In this document: piece by piece, positions 1-8,819 of the stretch
How the letters are laid out: the number at the start of each line of letters is the position of its first letter
Position numbering within the stretch: the stretch's first letter is position 1
Assembly: GCA_029212405.1 (NCBI GenBank)
Contig: JARGNR010000006.1
Coordinates: 1-41,305, forward strand
DNA length: 41,305 nt
Source of the DNA: Saprospiraceae bacterium
GTDB lineage: Bacteria > Bacteroidota > Bacteroidia > Chitinophagales > Saprospiraceae
Reading direction: 5' to 3'
The notes under the pieces: model-generated
Database searches by the model: none
Seen by the model: the letters and a program-made list of their open reading frames with translations, nothing else
Told to the model about the DNA's origin: nothing
Program-made: the position numbers and the translations under genes

Positions 1-1553
1 GTTAATCGCTCCAAATTAGATATAGTGATTTTATCTGAATTCAAACGAGTAGATTCTGTTTTTACCAATGCTCCCATTGAATTATACATGCTCAACACCA
101 CGGGTTGATCTTTTGCTTCAGATACCTCGATAGTCAATTGATCCAATACTGGATTGGGATACACTAGGGTTTCTTTTTTCGGCAACTCAGTGACCGCAGT
201 GGAAGGACTTTCTTGAAACACTCGAATATAATCCACATCCATAGAGCTTTCAACAAACGATGGTAAAATATTACCTTGGATCGCTATATTAAATAAAAAG
301 TACTGAGGAGCATCAAACGGCCATGTATTCTCATCTCTCACTTCAGGTTCATAGACAAAATGAACTCCTCCATCCACACTGAATATAAGCTTTTTGGGTG
401 TCCATATCATTTCATAAACATGAAATTCAGACGAAACAGTTGGAATTACTTGTCCTCCTACATTAACTGTATTCCCATGGCTGGAAGGTGTATGAGTCGC
501 ACTTGATACATAATTTTGATTATTCCCCCAATGCTCCATGATATCCATTTCTCCACAGGCGGGCCATGGGGTTGTATCATATCCCTCATTATCCCAATAT
601 CCTCCATTTTCATCGATATTCTGACCAAGTGTCCACAATGCTGGCCATGTACCAACACCCGTAGGCAACTTAGCTCGGATCTCTACTCTTCCATAAGTGA
701 AGGCAAATTTGGAATTTAAACGAGCCGAAGTATATTGCTTGGTTACACCTTGATCGGTAAAATTTTCTCTTTTTGCCACCATTTTCAACAATCCATCTTC
801 CAAATATGCATTGTCTTCTCGGTCCGTGTAATGTTGTATTTCACCATTGAACCAACTTTCCCCATTCGGCAATTCAGTTTGATGAAACCATTTCTCATCA
901 TCTATCGCACCTTCTCCATCAAATTCATCTGACCAAATCAAATAGTCATAGACAGGATTTCCTGGCACCTGATAATCGTCTAAGGTAACATCATCGATAT
1001 ACGCCAACACAAAATCATTGTTGTTTTCACCATTTACTTGAATCACAACCCTATTAAAATCAGTCCGTTGAGTTGGAGGCAATGTACTTCCATCTATATT
1101 TATATAATTGTCATTTTTAAAATCAAAATAAATGGTTTGCCACTGGTCTCGTGCAATCGATTTTTTAATTTCACTTTGTGTGGACCATGGAGCTTCTAAT
1201 TTGCCATCTTGCAACTTTAAGGACACTTGATTGGGTTGGTTTCCTGTCAATCCTGTTGAAGGAATATAAATTTTTAGTTGAAATACAGAATTCGTACTTA
1301 AATCAAAATTCTCTTCTACTTCAAACCGCACATTGGCATATTGTCCTCCCACATCATGATATTCCAAAACTGTGTTTGAAGCATTTAAATCCGATTTATA
1401 GGGATTGGGCAATGCAGCATTCGTATTACAGTCGTCTCCAGTCCACAAAGAAATGGTTCCATTTCCTTCAAAATCATCAAAAACATTGGTTGTCTGTGCT
1501 ATATGGGAACAAACCCCTAGCACAACTAAAACAGTTGTCAAAATAAATCTCAT
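1..1553 (-). CDS. GH16 endo-beta-1,3-glucanase (laminarinase type), T9SS-exported, 3' end outside window
   Basis: The frame is open from ATG at 1553 to the window edge (517 codons). It begins with a hydrophobic signal peptide ending near Ala-Gln (residue 20). Residues about 24-190 look like a beta-sandwich carbohydrate-binding module. The catalytic GH16 domain follows, with the signature CGEMDIMEHWG; Glu335 is the expected nucleophile and Glu340 the acid/base, in the form typical of laminarinases. After about residue 460 comes a T9SS type A tail starting with YPNPVLDQLTIEVSE. Inference: a surface or secreted enzyme hydrolysing laminarin or related beta-1,3-glucans. It lies 65 nt after yitT on the same strand. 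The final T9SS residues and stop codon are not in the window. Lichenase or agarase specificity cannot be excluded from the motif alone. Confidence 0.9.
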   Translation of the reverse strand, partial: MRFILTTVLVVLGVCSHIAQTTNVFDDFEGNGTISLWTGDDCNTNAALPNPYKSDLNASNTVLEYHDVGGQYANVRFEVEENFDLSTNSVFQLKIYIPSTGLTGNQPNQVSLKLQDGKLEAPWSTQSEIKKSIARDQWQTIYFDFKNDNYINIDGSTLPPTQRTDFNRVVIQVNGENNNDFVLAYIDDVTLDDYQVPGNPVYDYLIWSDEFDGEGAIDDEKWFHQTELPNGESWFNGEIQHYTDREDNAYLEDGLLKMVAKRENFTDQGVTKQYTSARLNSKFAFTYGRVEIRAKLPTGVGTWPALWTLGQNIDENGGYWDNEGYDTTPWPACGEMDIMEHWGNNQNYVSSATHTPSSHGNTVNVGGQVIPTVSSEFHVYEMIWTPKKLIFSVDGGVHFVYEPEVRDENTWPFDAPQYFLFNIAIQGNILPSFVESSMDVDYIRVFQESPSTAVTELPKKETLVYPNPVLDQLTIEVSEAKDQPVVLSMYNSMGALVKTESTRLNSDKITISNLERL

Positions 1554-1618
1554 CTCTTTTCTTTATTGGGTATACCGTCAAATTATATCTCCGGTTCTCT
1601 TTTCAATCTCAAAAGTAA

Positions 1619-2485
1619 CTATTGGCTACTTAAATAACGCTTTATTTTTCCACCTTTTATGTCGTTAACATCAAATTCTATCACAAAAGCTTCTTCATCG
1701 ATTTCATCAATCATTCTATGCAATCGCCGTACATCAATCCGATTCACAATAAGATGTATAATCTCTCGTTCTGAATGAGCTCCTCTTTTTCCATACCCCT
1801 TCACTCCCTGATATACCGTCAGACCATGGCCTACCCGTTCTAAAAAGCAATCCTGCAATTCAAGACTTTTATTCGAGATAATCATCATCCCCACATAGTT
1901 TTCAAATCCTTGAATGGTGAAATCAACAGCCTTCCCTGTTACAATGTACGTCAGGATGGAATACATAGCAATCTCAGGCGTCAGTACGATTGCTGTGATA
2001 CCAAATAGAATGATATTGAACATTAAAATAGATGCTCCAATAGAAACTCCAAATGTATTGTTGATGTAAATCCCCAAAATTTCTGAACCATCCAATACAG
2101 CTCCATTTCGAATCGCTAACCCAATACCTCCACCTAGAAATAATCCTCCAAACGTGGCAATAATCAATTTATCATCTGTAATAGGATCAAAATTTTCAAA
2201 GTGAATCATCAGTGATAATGCAATAATAGACAAGGTAGACTTTATCAATATCCGTTTATTGATCGTAAAGTATCCAATAACGAAAAATGGGATGGATACA
2301 ATCGGTAATAGGAGCGATATATCTAGATCAATGACTTCACTCAGTAGTATGGCAATTCCGGTTGCCCCTCCATCTAAAAACCCATTGGGTAAAAGAAACA
2401 TTTTCAGTCCGACACTAGCAAGAAAAACACCAAATCCTATTTTGATGGTTTCCAGTGAAATGTTTTTTATTTGGTGAGCTGTCAT
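1619..2485 (-). CDS. YitT family membrane protein (DUF161 + DUF2179)
   Basis: This 288-residue protein has about five to six hydrophobic helices in residues 12-200, including the family pattern LLPNGFLDGGATGIAILLSE near residues 31-50. A soluble C-terminal DUF2179 domain follows (about 205-285) with GLTVYQGVKGYGKRGAHSERE. Domain order and length match the YitT/YqfU/YebE family of inner-membrane proteins, whose substrate is not established. The gene stands upstream of the GH16 gene in the same direction, but nothing links their functions. The ATG at 2485 has no clear Shine-Dalgarno sequence, which is normal for Bacteroidota. Confidence 0.9.
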   Translation of the reverse strand: MTAHQIKNISLETIKIGFGVFLASVGLKMFLLPNGFLDGGATGIAILLSEVIDLDISLLLPIVSIPFFVIGYFTINKRILIKSTLSIIALSLMIHFENFDPITDDKLIIATFGGLFLGGGIGLAIRNGAVLDGSEILGIYINNTFGVSIGASILMFNIILFGITAIVLTPEIAMYSILTYIVTGKAVDFTIQGFENYVGMMIISNKSLELQDCFLERVGHGLTVYQGVKGYGKRGAHSEREIIHLIVNRIDVRRLHRMIDEIDEEAFVIEFDVNDIKGGKIKRYLSSQ

Positions 2486-2789
2486 ATAGGTGCAATTACG
2501 TACAATATGCTTTCATTTATACTCGAACTCATGTGCAAATCAAAGTAAATGTGTGCTGTCCCAGTATAAACTTGATGCGTAGGGATATAGTTTTTGTAAA
2601 CCAAGAATATTTACAAAGTAAAAAGTTGATTTTAGATTACCGCAACTATCATTCATAGAGGAAGTCCCTTAGAACCAAAATAAAGCTCCCCAATCTCTCC
2701 AATTTCTCCAACTCCCTACACGCCGCTAACGCGTTCCTTCCTTTGTCGACTATCGTCGCCACTCTTCGAGATCAGTCAGTCTTAATCTC
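2486..2789. other. Intergenic region with part of a 9-bp repeat array and a GC-richer interlude
   Basis: No convincing gene was found. The stretch 2486-2680 is AT-rich and carries only a short, low-quality plus-strand reading frame. From about 2690 it holds units related to AATCTCTCC. An interlude at about 2716-2782 is visibly richer in GC than its surroundings and contains the palindrome GTCGAC. The array then resumes and runs into the 3' end of the small membrane-protein gene. Confidence 0.6.
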
Positions 2790-2822
2790 TCAAATCTCTC
2801 CAATCTCCCCAATCTCCCCAAT
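2690..2822. repeat. 9-bp tandem repeat array A (AATCTCTCC / AATCTCCCC units), interrupted
   Basis: Units related to AATCTCTCC occur at about 2690-2715, and again at about 2783-2822, where the last units are AATCTCCCC. On the minus strand these read GGAGAGATT or GGGGAGATT. The second block is also coding: it supplies the last codons of the 73-residue protein (Gly-Glu-Ile repeated) and its stop. The same unit in the same orientation recurs near 40.3 kb and 41.2 kb, so it is a dispersed simple-repeat family in this genome. Confidence 0.8.
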
Positions 2823-3011
2823 AAGATAACGATCAATAAGTATCCTTCCAATAATCAACCAAGTTCCTACGGCAAGCCACCATATCTTAAAGTAGATATC
2901 ATTTTTGGGTGTGTTGTCCAATCCAATAGTGGGTAAAATGAAAAATTCCACAGCTAAATTTAGTAGGAATAAAAGTACAAAACCAGAAATCCAAATGACA
3001 TTCTTTTTCAT
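2790..3011 (-). CDS. Small two-helix membrane protein with a repeat-derived C-terminus
   Basis: This 73-residue protein is not a family I recognise. It has two hydrophobic segments, about residues 6-28 and 43-59, separated by a short polar loop (DNTPKNDIYFK), so it is probably an inner-membrane hairpin. The C-terminus after RYLI is Gly-Glu-Ile repeated four times, encoded by the 9-bp array, and the stop codon also falls in the array. Length polymorphism of the array would change only this tail. ATG at 3011 starts directly with a Lys-Lys-Asn N-terminus and hydrophobic helix. There is no functional evidence from neighbours. Confidence 0.6.
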   Translation of the reverse strand: MKKNVIWISGFVLLFLLNLAVEFFILPTIGLDNTPKNDIYFKIWWLAVGTWLIIGRILIDRYLIGEIGEIGEI

Positions 3012-3065
3012 CTTATTTACGCTTTTAAATGAATCATTCTAAAGATACAAAAAGTAATCAAACCT

Positions 3066-3956
3066 TCAACGGTTATCCAGTTTTGAGCGGATGACTAGGG
3101 TATAATTCATTGATTCTGTGAGACTCCTCCTATTCGATGGGACAATCTTTATTTCACCAAAGTGAAAAGAATTTGTTTCGAAAAATGAATCTACACATAA
3201 TTGATGCTCATTTGAAATGGTGACGTTCTTTCGATCCATCAATTTATGCAGTTGTAACGCCCCTTGCCGAGTAACATTCATTTGAATAACTAAATGAAAA
3301 GGGATATTCGAAAAACATTGCTCCTTTAACGCATACAGACAATCATTTAATCTCCTCATCCTATTTTGAGTTAATGAATCCACTTCAGCCTCTAATTTAA
3401 TTTGGGATGCCGATTTTTCTGAAGGCATAGGGACCACAATACATTGATCATTCTCCATTACAAAGTCTGAAAAATCTATGGGCTTTGGTATCTTTTCTGT
3501 TTTTACCAGAATGTGCAATCTACTGAAATTTCCCCTAGTTCTTAGAAAATCTACATTCACCAAACTATCCAAACCATGGGTCCGTTCCTGATCAAGATAC
3601 AGAAACTGAAACACGATTGAATACTCTTTGCAAAGCTCCGTAATTGCAGTATAATCCTTATTAAAACCAACTTTCATACTAGCATTCAACTGAAGCGTAT
3701 CCTTACGTATTTCATACGTTCCCTTAAATAATTCAAGAGCATTTACTCGTCCTCCTTCAATTAAAAAACTAGCGGTGGAATCATCATAAATATTCAATTG
3801 TGTAGACCGGTATATTGCATAATAATGAGGATCATGTACTTCTTCATCAAATGCCCATACTCCCGGTTCAATTGTATAATTTTTAACTACAGGTGGTGAG
3901 CAACCAAAGTGAAGAAACACTACGCAGAGAATGAATAATGGTATCCTGATTTTCAT
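3066..3956 (-). CDS. Predicted lipoprotein, unknown function
   Basis: This 296-residue protein has a typical lipoprotein signal: a basic start (MKIR), a hydrophobic core and a lipobox LHFGC with Cys19, followed by SPP. It is therefore expected to be lipidated and exported. The mature part mixes beta-strand-like segments with a helical stretch around 175-215; I recognise no domain. It begins only 9 nt after the stop of the 404-residue gene, so the two are probably co-transcribed. Confidence 0.75.
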   Translation of the reverse strand: MKIRIPLFILCVVFLHFGCSPPVVKNYTIEPGVWAFDEEVHDPHYYAIYRSTQLNIYDDSTASFLIEGGRVNALELFKGTYEIRKDTLQLNASMKVGFNKDYTAITELCKEYSIVFQFLYLDQERTHGLDSLVNVDFLRTRGNFSRLHILVKTEKIPKPIDFSDFVMENDQCIVVPMPSEKSASQIKLEAEVDSLTQNRMRRLNDCLYALKEQCFSNIPFHLVIQMNVTRQGALQLHKLMDRKNVTISNEHQLCVDSFFETNSFHFGEIKIVPSNRRSLTESMNYTLVIRSKLDNR

Positions 3957-3965
3957 AAAGGAGCA

Positions 3966-5180
3966 CTATTGGTCTGCTTCATCTGGGCCCTTCATTGAAC
4001 TTAAATTTCCTAATTCTACATGAGGATAGTCTTTCCAGCTTGAATTTTCTATGTTGACTTTGTATGTACCCACTTCATACGTATTGATTTCTTTCATATA
4101 GGTATCAATAATTCGAAAGTCCTCTTCAGCGAACGATTCCAATCGGCCTTTTAATTCACTTCGATTCGATACTCCATGAGAAACAGGTTCTGGATGGAAC
4201 TCTGCCCAAAATGGATAATCGTGAGGATTATCATTATACAAAGCAACTGTCGGGATAAACGCTCCAATTTCCTTCTCAAATTTTGGCAATTTAGTTTCTA
4301 TGATGCGAATAATTGGGTAATCCCCGCCAAATTTCAGCATATTCGTATATACAGCAACTCGATCTGGATTCACGCTCAGAACTTTGCCTGGATTTACATC
4401 CCCAGCTTTGAACTTCATTTGTGCCTTATACCAAAACCATACGTTCATCACCAACGCGATAAGGAATACAATAAAAAACAACCAATGTATCTTAGTCATG
4501 AATAAATAGGCCACAATTAAAAAAACCAATCTTTCAAGCACCTTAAAGAAATTCATTTTCCCATATTGCAAATAATTCATTTTCATTTTTCCGGGATTAC
4601 TGGCTACAGTACCGCTATCATAAAATGGAGCTTTGTAACTAAAAGGTTCTTCTTCCGTGGAGGTTTTCGTATTATTTTGAATGGGTTCTGCTTCAATATG
4701 TGCCTTAGTCTTGTATCGAAAGCCTTTCGCACCCTCATGCATGGAATAAAAATTGTGCCCAAAAATCTTTTCCTTTTCTTTGACTATTATCTTTAGGACA
4801 TTCTCCTCTTTCTCTTCCTCGGAAACCTCTCCTCCCAACAAGTTCTGTTTATCCCCTTCATTATCTACGATTTCTTTCACCCGCTCTCCATTCTCATCCA
4901 AGGCAAAATAAAAGGTCATTGCCGTTTCACTCACCATAAAGGTTAATATCGAACAGTCCTTAGATTTATGTTCCGAGATTTGTAGCGGTTCATGTCCATA
5001 AATAAGCGTTCCTGTATCCGAAAAGAAAACATCAAAATATCCTTCGTCTTTATACCCTGAGCCTGATTGAAAGTCAATCTCTCCTTCGTATTCCAAGGAT
5101 AAATCTAAAAATTCAAATAACTGTTCTGGAGATTTGTCAAAGTTTTTGCTGATGGCAAGACCTGTAAAATTGAAGCCCAT
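3966..5180 (-). CDS. Unknown protein with two central membrane helices (DUF3239-like C-terminal half)
   Basis: This 404-residue protein has three parts. Residues 1-110 are a soluble alpha/beta-looking domain. Residues 115-205 are a charged linker with an acidic stretch (SEEEKEEN). Two adjacent hydrophobic helices at about 217-229 and 233-250 are followed by a C-terminal domain beginning KAGDVNPGKVLSVNPDRVAV. That last phrase and the domain layout resemble DUF3239 proteins, by memory of the family pattern only. It has no signal peptide. It is immediately followed by a lipoprotein gene, which suggests an envelope-associated pair. Function unknown. Confidence 0.7.
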   Translation of the reverse strand: MGFNFTGLAISKNFDKSPEQLFEFLDLSLEYEGEIDFQSGSGYKDEGYFDVFFSDTGTLIYGHEPLQISEHKSKDCSILTFMVSETAMTFYFALDENGERVKEIVDNEGDKQNLLGGEVSEEEKEENVLKIIVKEKEKIFGHNFYSMHEGAKGFRYKTKAHIEAEPIQNNTKTSTEEEPFSYKAPFYDSGTVASNPGKMKMNYLQYGKMNFFKVLERLVFLIVAYLFMTKIHWLFFIVFLIALVMNVWFWYKAQMKFKAGDVNPGKVLSVNPDRVAVYTNMLKFGGDYPIIRIIETKLPKFEKEIGAFIPTVALYNDNPHDYPFWAEFHPEPVSHGVSNRSELKGRLESFAEEDFRIIDTYMKEINTYEVGTYKVNIENSSWKDYPHVELGNLSSMKGPDEADQ

Positions 5181-5288
5181 AAAATTGGTTTATACTATAT
5201 TAAATAATGGTTCTAATGTTGCTAAAAAAGCACTAAATATAAATGTTCTTTTAAGAATCTTGTACGGATGATTTAAATAACTGTAAAA

Positions 5289-5666
5289 TTATGATGAAGC
5301 ATTTTTGTCATCTTGCCACAGTCCATGAATATTACCATCTGGATCTTTAAAAAAAGCAAACCACCCCATTTGTGGAACTGGGGTTTTGGGTAATACAATA
5401 ACTCCGCCTGATTTTTCTATTTCCGTAAGCGTAAGATCAATGTCTATAATTGTGATAGAATTGGTAATGGGTTGCTGTGGGTCTCTCTTTTTGGATATGG
5501 CTCCATTTATACCAAAATCTCCATCTTTTCCTGTCTTGACCAACCAGTACGCTTCATTTCCGAATCTTTTAAATGACCATCCGAAAACATCAGAAAAAAA
5601 AGTCATTGTCTTTTCTGGGTCATCACACGGAATTTCAAAATGGGTGATTCGATTACTCATATCCAA
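5289..5666 (-). CDS. VOC (glyoxalase/bleomycin-resistance fold) family protein
   Basis: This 125-residue protein has the single-module VOC pattern. It starts RITHFEIPCDDPEKTMTFF with the N-terminal His9 ligand position, then FGWSF, and ends FFKDPDGNIHGLWQ. The Glu that often completes the metal site in this last strand is not evident (GLWQ instead), a common variant in this subfamily, so enzymatic activity is uncertain. Either Met1 or Met3 could be the start; they differ by two residues. It probably acts in the cytosol as a dimer; the substrate is unknown. Confidence 0.85.
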   Translation of the reverse strand: MDMSNRITHFEIPCDDPEKTMTFFSDVFGWSFKRFGNEAYWLVKTGKDGDFGINGAISKKRDPQQPITNSITIIDIDLTLTEIEKSGGVIVLPKTPVPQMGWFAFFKDPDGNIHGLWQDDKNASS

Positions 5667-5722
5667 TGCTTTTAGTTTTATTTACAATTTCAAGATAAGA
5701 AACATACGGTGGCATCACAAAC

Positions 5723-5745
5723 ACAGCTCTATATAAATGAGCTGT
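5723..5745 (-). terminator. Possible hairpin downstream of the GNAT gene
   Basis: A perfect 7-bp inverted repeat, ACAGCTC / GAGCTGT, with a 9-nt loop sits in the short gap after the GNAT stop and before the VOC gene. Reading the minus strand, it is followed only by GTTTGTG, a poor U-tract, so termination would be weak. Confidence 0.35.
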
Positions 5746-5771
5746 CCATCATGAAATTACTATTCTAACAT

Positions 5772-6314
5772 CTAACTACTATCCTTCTGAAAATCATCTT
5801 TCATCAATCCAAAATACACTTCATCAATGTATTTCCCTTTTACATAAATTGCCATTTTGATATGCCCTTCTTTTTCAAAACCCAATTTCTCAGCCAATCG
5901 AATGACCCCCAAATTTTCAGCTGAGCAAGAACAAAACACTCGGATCGTATTCTGAGAAAACAGGGTATCCAATAGACCTGACACCACCTCCGTTCCAATT
6001 CCCTTTTTAGAATATATGGTTCTAATCCAGCCGCCTATTTCACAAACCAAGTGATCGGGATCTTTAAATTCATAGGAAATAGTACCGATTACTTTTTGAT
6101 CCGATTTGTGTTCGACAACATACTTATGTACGCTTCTTTCTGGAATTCTATATTCTTCTAAGATATAGGAAATGGTGTATTCAACATCCTCAAAACTTCT
6201 AGGGTCGTCAAACTCATGTTTAAATACTTCTTCATCATTATACAATTCTACAAGGTCTTCCACATCAGATTTTATCAATCTGCGAATTATTGTTCTATCT
6301 GTTTCAAAAATCAT
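5772..6314 (-). CDS. GNAT family N-acetyltransferase (RimJ/RimL type)
   Basis: This 180-residue protein opens with FETDRTIIRRLIKSDVEDLVELYND, the usual start of RimJ/RimL-like acetyltransferases. It carries the acetyl-CoA loop IYSKKGIGTEVVSGLL at about residues 120-135 (the R/Q-x-x-G-x-G/A motif as KKGIGT). RLAEKLGFEKEG near 143-154 is the classic end-of-fold motif. It probably transfers acetyl from acetyl-CoA to an amine on a protein or small molecule; the acceptor cannot be told. Length is normal for the family. Confidence 0.88.
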   Translation of the reverse strand: MIFETDRTIIRRLIKSDVEDLVELYNDEEVFKHEFDDPRSFEDVEYTISYILEEYRIPERSVHKYVVEHKSDQKVIGTISYEFKDPDHLVCEIGGWIRTIYSKKGIGTEVVSGLLDTLFSQNTIRVFCSCSAENLGVIRLAEKLGFEKEGHIKMAIYVKGKYIDEVYFGLMKDDFQKDSS

Positions 6315-6362
6315 AGTGCTTAATTATCTGAAATCAAATCCAACCTCAAATAAATATAATTT

Positions 6363-7682
6363 TTAATCTTTATTACCAAAGAACCCCAATAAACTCAACT
6401 TTATTTGATTGAATTCAACAGTGGCTTTTGAAGAAGTAATCAACCCATCTCTTTTATTAGCTTTATACTCATTATACCGAGATTTAAGCAGAATCAACCT
6501 ACGCTCAATCTCTGTGCTAGTCGCTGACTTTTCAAGCATTTGAATGACTTCTTCTACTTTGTTTTTTCCGATCCATTTTTTAAATCTTTCTGTCTCTTCA
6601 TTGGTGAACCGTCCTTTAAAAGTCATACTTGCTTCCCCAATATACGCCACCAGTTTATTACTATTTTGCGCACGAATCTGTCCCATTGTTTTAACCAATG
6701 CTTCCGTTTCATGAGGAGAAATCAAATCAAAATAAGAAAAGATATGTTGGCGTAGCTCCGCGACTTTTTCATTTTTCTTTACTCTCCTTTCAACATATTT
6801 AAGTTTATTCAGTAAATATTTGTCCAACTCATCAAAATTGAATTTGATTCTTGGGTTTCTGCACAAACTGAGCAACTGAGACAAATTTTGATGCTCAAAA
6901 AACATCCGCATAACACTTATCCTGACAGACCTTAGCAATTTTGGGTTCGCCTTTGAATCTGTAGTCAAAATAAAAACTCCTGTTGGTTTGTTTAAAAATT
7001 GGTGCCGATATAAAGCCAAAGAAATGTGTTCATCAATTTTTATTGATTTTTCCTCTATTTCCTTGGGTAATTTCAATACCTCCTTATTTACTCGAATAAA
7101 AATTCCTATCTCACCTCGAGAAATGACTTTCCTTGGTAATTTTTCATTCGATTCGAGCTCTGTTGCGGATTGATACAATTGAGTAATGTATTTTCCAGCA
7201 TTCGCAATGGAAGTAGCTTTATCCTTGTTCTCGGTTCGAACAGAAAGCTTAACTTTGGTGAAAACCTCTTCTATAAATTCATTGAATTTAACATAAAAAT
7301 TATCATTTATTTCTTCAAAACGACCAAAATCTTCAAACTCAAATCCATATTCATATCGCGCACCAGCAGTGCCATCTGATCCCAGCCTTCTATACATGGA
7401 TGTCAACTTAGAAATTTTATCAATGTCTACTTTCTCCAGTTTCAAAAATTTTAATCCCCCTTTCCCCTCAACAAAATGGTCTTCTTTTGGAAAAAAAGGA
7501 TGTCCTCCTCTTGCTCTTCGTTTTACATGCCCAAAGTATTGAATAAAATGTTGGCCAGCCTTAGGAATCTCCCAATCTGGCCGAGGACGAATAATTTCTT
7601 CTTTGGTTTCCAATAATTTCCGAATATCGCAGAAAGGATATTGAATATGAAATTCTACAGCTGAGGTTGGGGTTGGTTTCAT
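6363..7682 (-). CDS. Unknown protein with a C-terminal EAD11-like effector-associated domain
   Basis: This 439-residue cytosolic protein lacks a signal peptide and membrane helices. Residues 1-370 belong to no family I recognise; residues about 1-100 are rich in aromatic and basic residues (RRARGGHPFFPKED), and 290-330 look helical and charged. Residues about 374-439 match the EAD11 pattern: a helix VEEVIQMLEKSA, a second helix LILLKSRYNEYKANKRDGLIT, then a third helix with Asn-Gln-Ile. EAD11 is one of the small adaptor domains that tether effectors in NTP-dependent bacterial conflict systems. Inference: the N-terminal part is an effector or sensor recruited by another EAD11 protein, possibly those at 26-29.7 kb. 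Confidence 0.65.
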   Translation of the reverse strand: MKPTPTSAVEFHIQYPFCDIRKLLETKEEIIRPRPDWEIPKAGQHFIQYFGHVKRRARGGHPFFPKEDHFVEGKGGLKFLKLEKVDIDKISKLTSMYRRLGSDGTAGARYEYGFEFEDFGRFEEINDNFYVKFNEFIEEVFTKVKLSVRTENKDKATSIANAGKYITQLYQSATELESNEKLPRKVISRGEIGIFIRVNKEVLKLPKEIEEKSIKIDEHISLALYRHQFLNKPTGVFILTTDSKANPKLLRSVRISVMRMFFEHQNLSQLLSLCRNPRIKFNFDELDKYLLNKLKYVERRVKKNEKVAELRQHIFSYFDLISPHETEALVKTMGQIRAQNSNKLVAYIGEASMTFKGRFTNEETERFKKWIGKNKVEEVIQMLEKSATSTEIERRLILLKSRYNEYKANKRDGLITSSKATVEFNQIKLSLLGFFGNKD

Positions 7683-7710
7683 GTTGTATGCTATCTTCTA
7701 AATCTCGATA

Positions 7711-7746
7711 AAATTAAAAGCCCTGTTTAGCAACGCCAGAACAGGG
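7711..7746 (-). terminator. Rho-independent terminator candidate, minus strand
   Basis: A 7-bp stem, CCCTGTT at 7740-7746 pairing with AACAGGG at 7721-7727 as read on the minus strand, has a 12-nt loop and is followed by CTTTTAATTTT. It lies about 210 nt after the phzF-like stop and just before the 439-residue gene, so it would end the PhzF transcript and separate the two genes. Confidence 0.55.
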
Positions 7747-7955
7747 AAACATAAAACTTTACGTTGAATATAATCAATCATCTGTTGAACATAATAACGT
7801 TAAAGTTGGTGAGTACTAAAATACTCGGCAACAACAATATATGCTATAATTCTGACAATACCCAATATCAATCGGACAAAGAGTCACAATAGGATAATTT
7901 ATGGACCCAATATTTCAATTTCCGAAAGTCTTAGACTCGATCAAGTTTGCAAATT

Positions 7956-8765
7956 CTACAATTGAATACCTCCTACCAACACGATTTGCGCTTTACTTCT
8001 GACTTGTAGATTATGATTATCTAAAATGCGGAGAAATAAAAAACCTCCTCGCTTTGATACTTGAAAGGCAGCCATTTCTTTCTTTCCAAGTTTCTCTGAC
8101 CAATATTTAGCCAATACCGAATGGGCAGCTCCTGTAACCGGATCCTCATTGATTCCAATCCAAGGACAAAAACATCTAGAATAAAAATCATATGCACTAT
8201 CCAAAGATCTGGTGGTCACCACTAATTCATTGAGCTCTTGAGTCGCTTTGATTGCCTTTGAATAATCTGGAGTTAATTGTATCAACTCTTCTTTGCTCGC
8301 TACTTCCACAACAGCCATGCCTAATTCACTACAAAATTCAATCTCAATAGGATTCGAAATACCAAACGCATCCAAGACTTCAACTTCCATCTCGTAAGGT
8401 CTTGTTGGATATAAAGGGAAATTTATTTCAATAAACTCCTCACTTTTTTGCGCAGTTATTTTAAGATTTTTTTCAGTAATAAAACTTACCTTTTCCATGT
8501 CCATTGTATCCAAAACCATCTTTGCTGATGCCAAAGAAGCATGTCCACAAAAGTCCACTTCTACTGTTGGAGTGAAGTATCGAATTGAAAACTGATCCAA
8601 TTGATCAGTTGGACCAAGAAATGCCGTCTCAGATAAGTTAAGTTCTGCAGCAATAGATTGCATCAATTCATTATTTATCTCCACATCTAATAAACAAACA
8701 CCAGCTGGGTTCCCTGAAAATTTCTGATCGGTGAACGAATCAATGATAAAGGTCCTAATTTGCAT
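7956..8765 (-). CDS. PhzF family isomerase/epimerase-like protein
   Basis: This 269-residue protein has the PhzF hallmarks in order: SGNPAGV (17-23), LSETAF with Glu46 at the position of the catalytic glutamate of PhzF, VDFCGHASLA (about 70-79), and the C-terminal-domain repeat of the motif as GINEDPVTGAAHSVL. This is the diaminopimelate-epimerase fold. No phenazine genes are nearby, so this is one of the many PhzF homologues of unknown substrate and is not evidence of phenazine synthesis. Length is typical for the family. Confidence 0.9.
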   Translation of the reverse strand: MQIRTFIIDSFTDQKFSGNPAGVCLLDVEINNELMQSIAAELNLSETAFLGPTDQLDQFSIRYFTPTVEVDFCGHASLASAKMVLDTMDMEKVSFITEKNLKITAQKSEEFIEINFPLYPTRPYEMEVEVLDAFGISNPIEIEFCSELGMAVVEVASKEELIQLTPDYSKAIKATQELNELVVTTRSLDSAYDFYSRCFCPWIGINEDPVTGAAHSVLAKYWSEKLGKKEMAAFQVSKRGGFLFLRILDNHNLQVRSKAQIVLVGGIQL

Positions 8766-8819
8766 TTCTTACATTCTAGATTCTTATAAACTTCTTAATC
8801 TTGTCTATGATTAATTCCA

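Noticed and set aside
2455-2658. 67-codon plus-strand ORF upstream of yitT
   Set aside because: Overlaps the yitT start on the other strand and shows no protein-like features.
7956-8765. Phenazine biosynthesis cluster
   Set aside because: Only a PhzF-family homologue is present; no phzA/B/C/D/E/G-like genes accompany it, and PhzF relatives are widespread with other roles.
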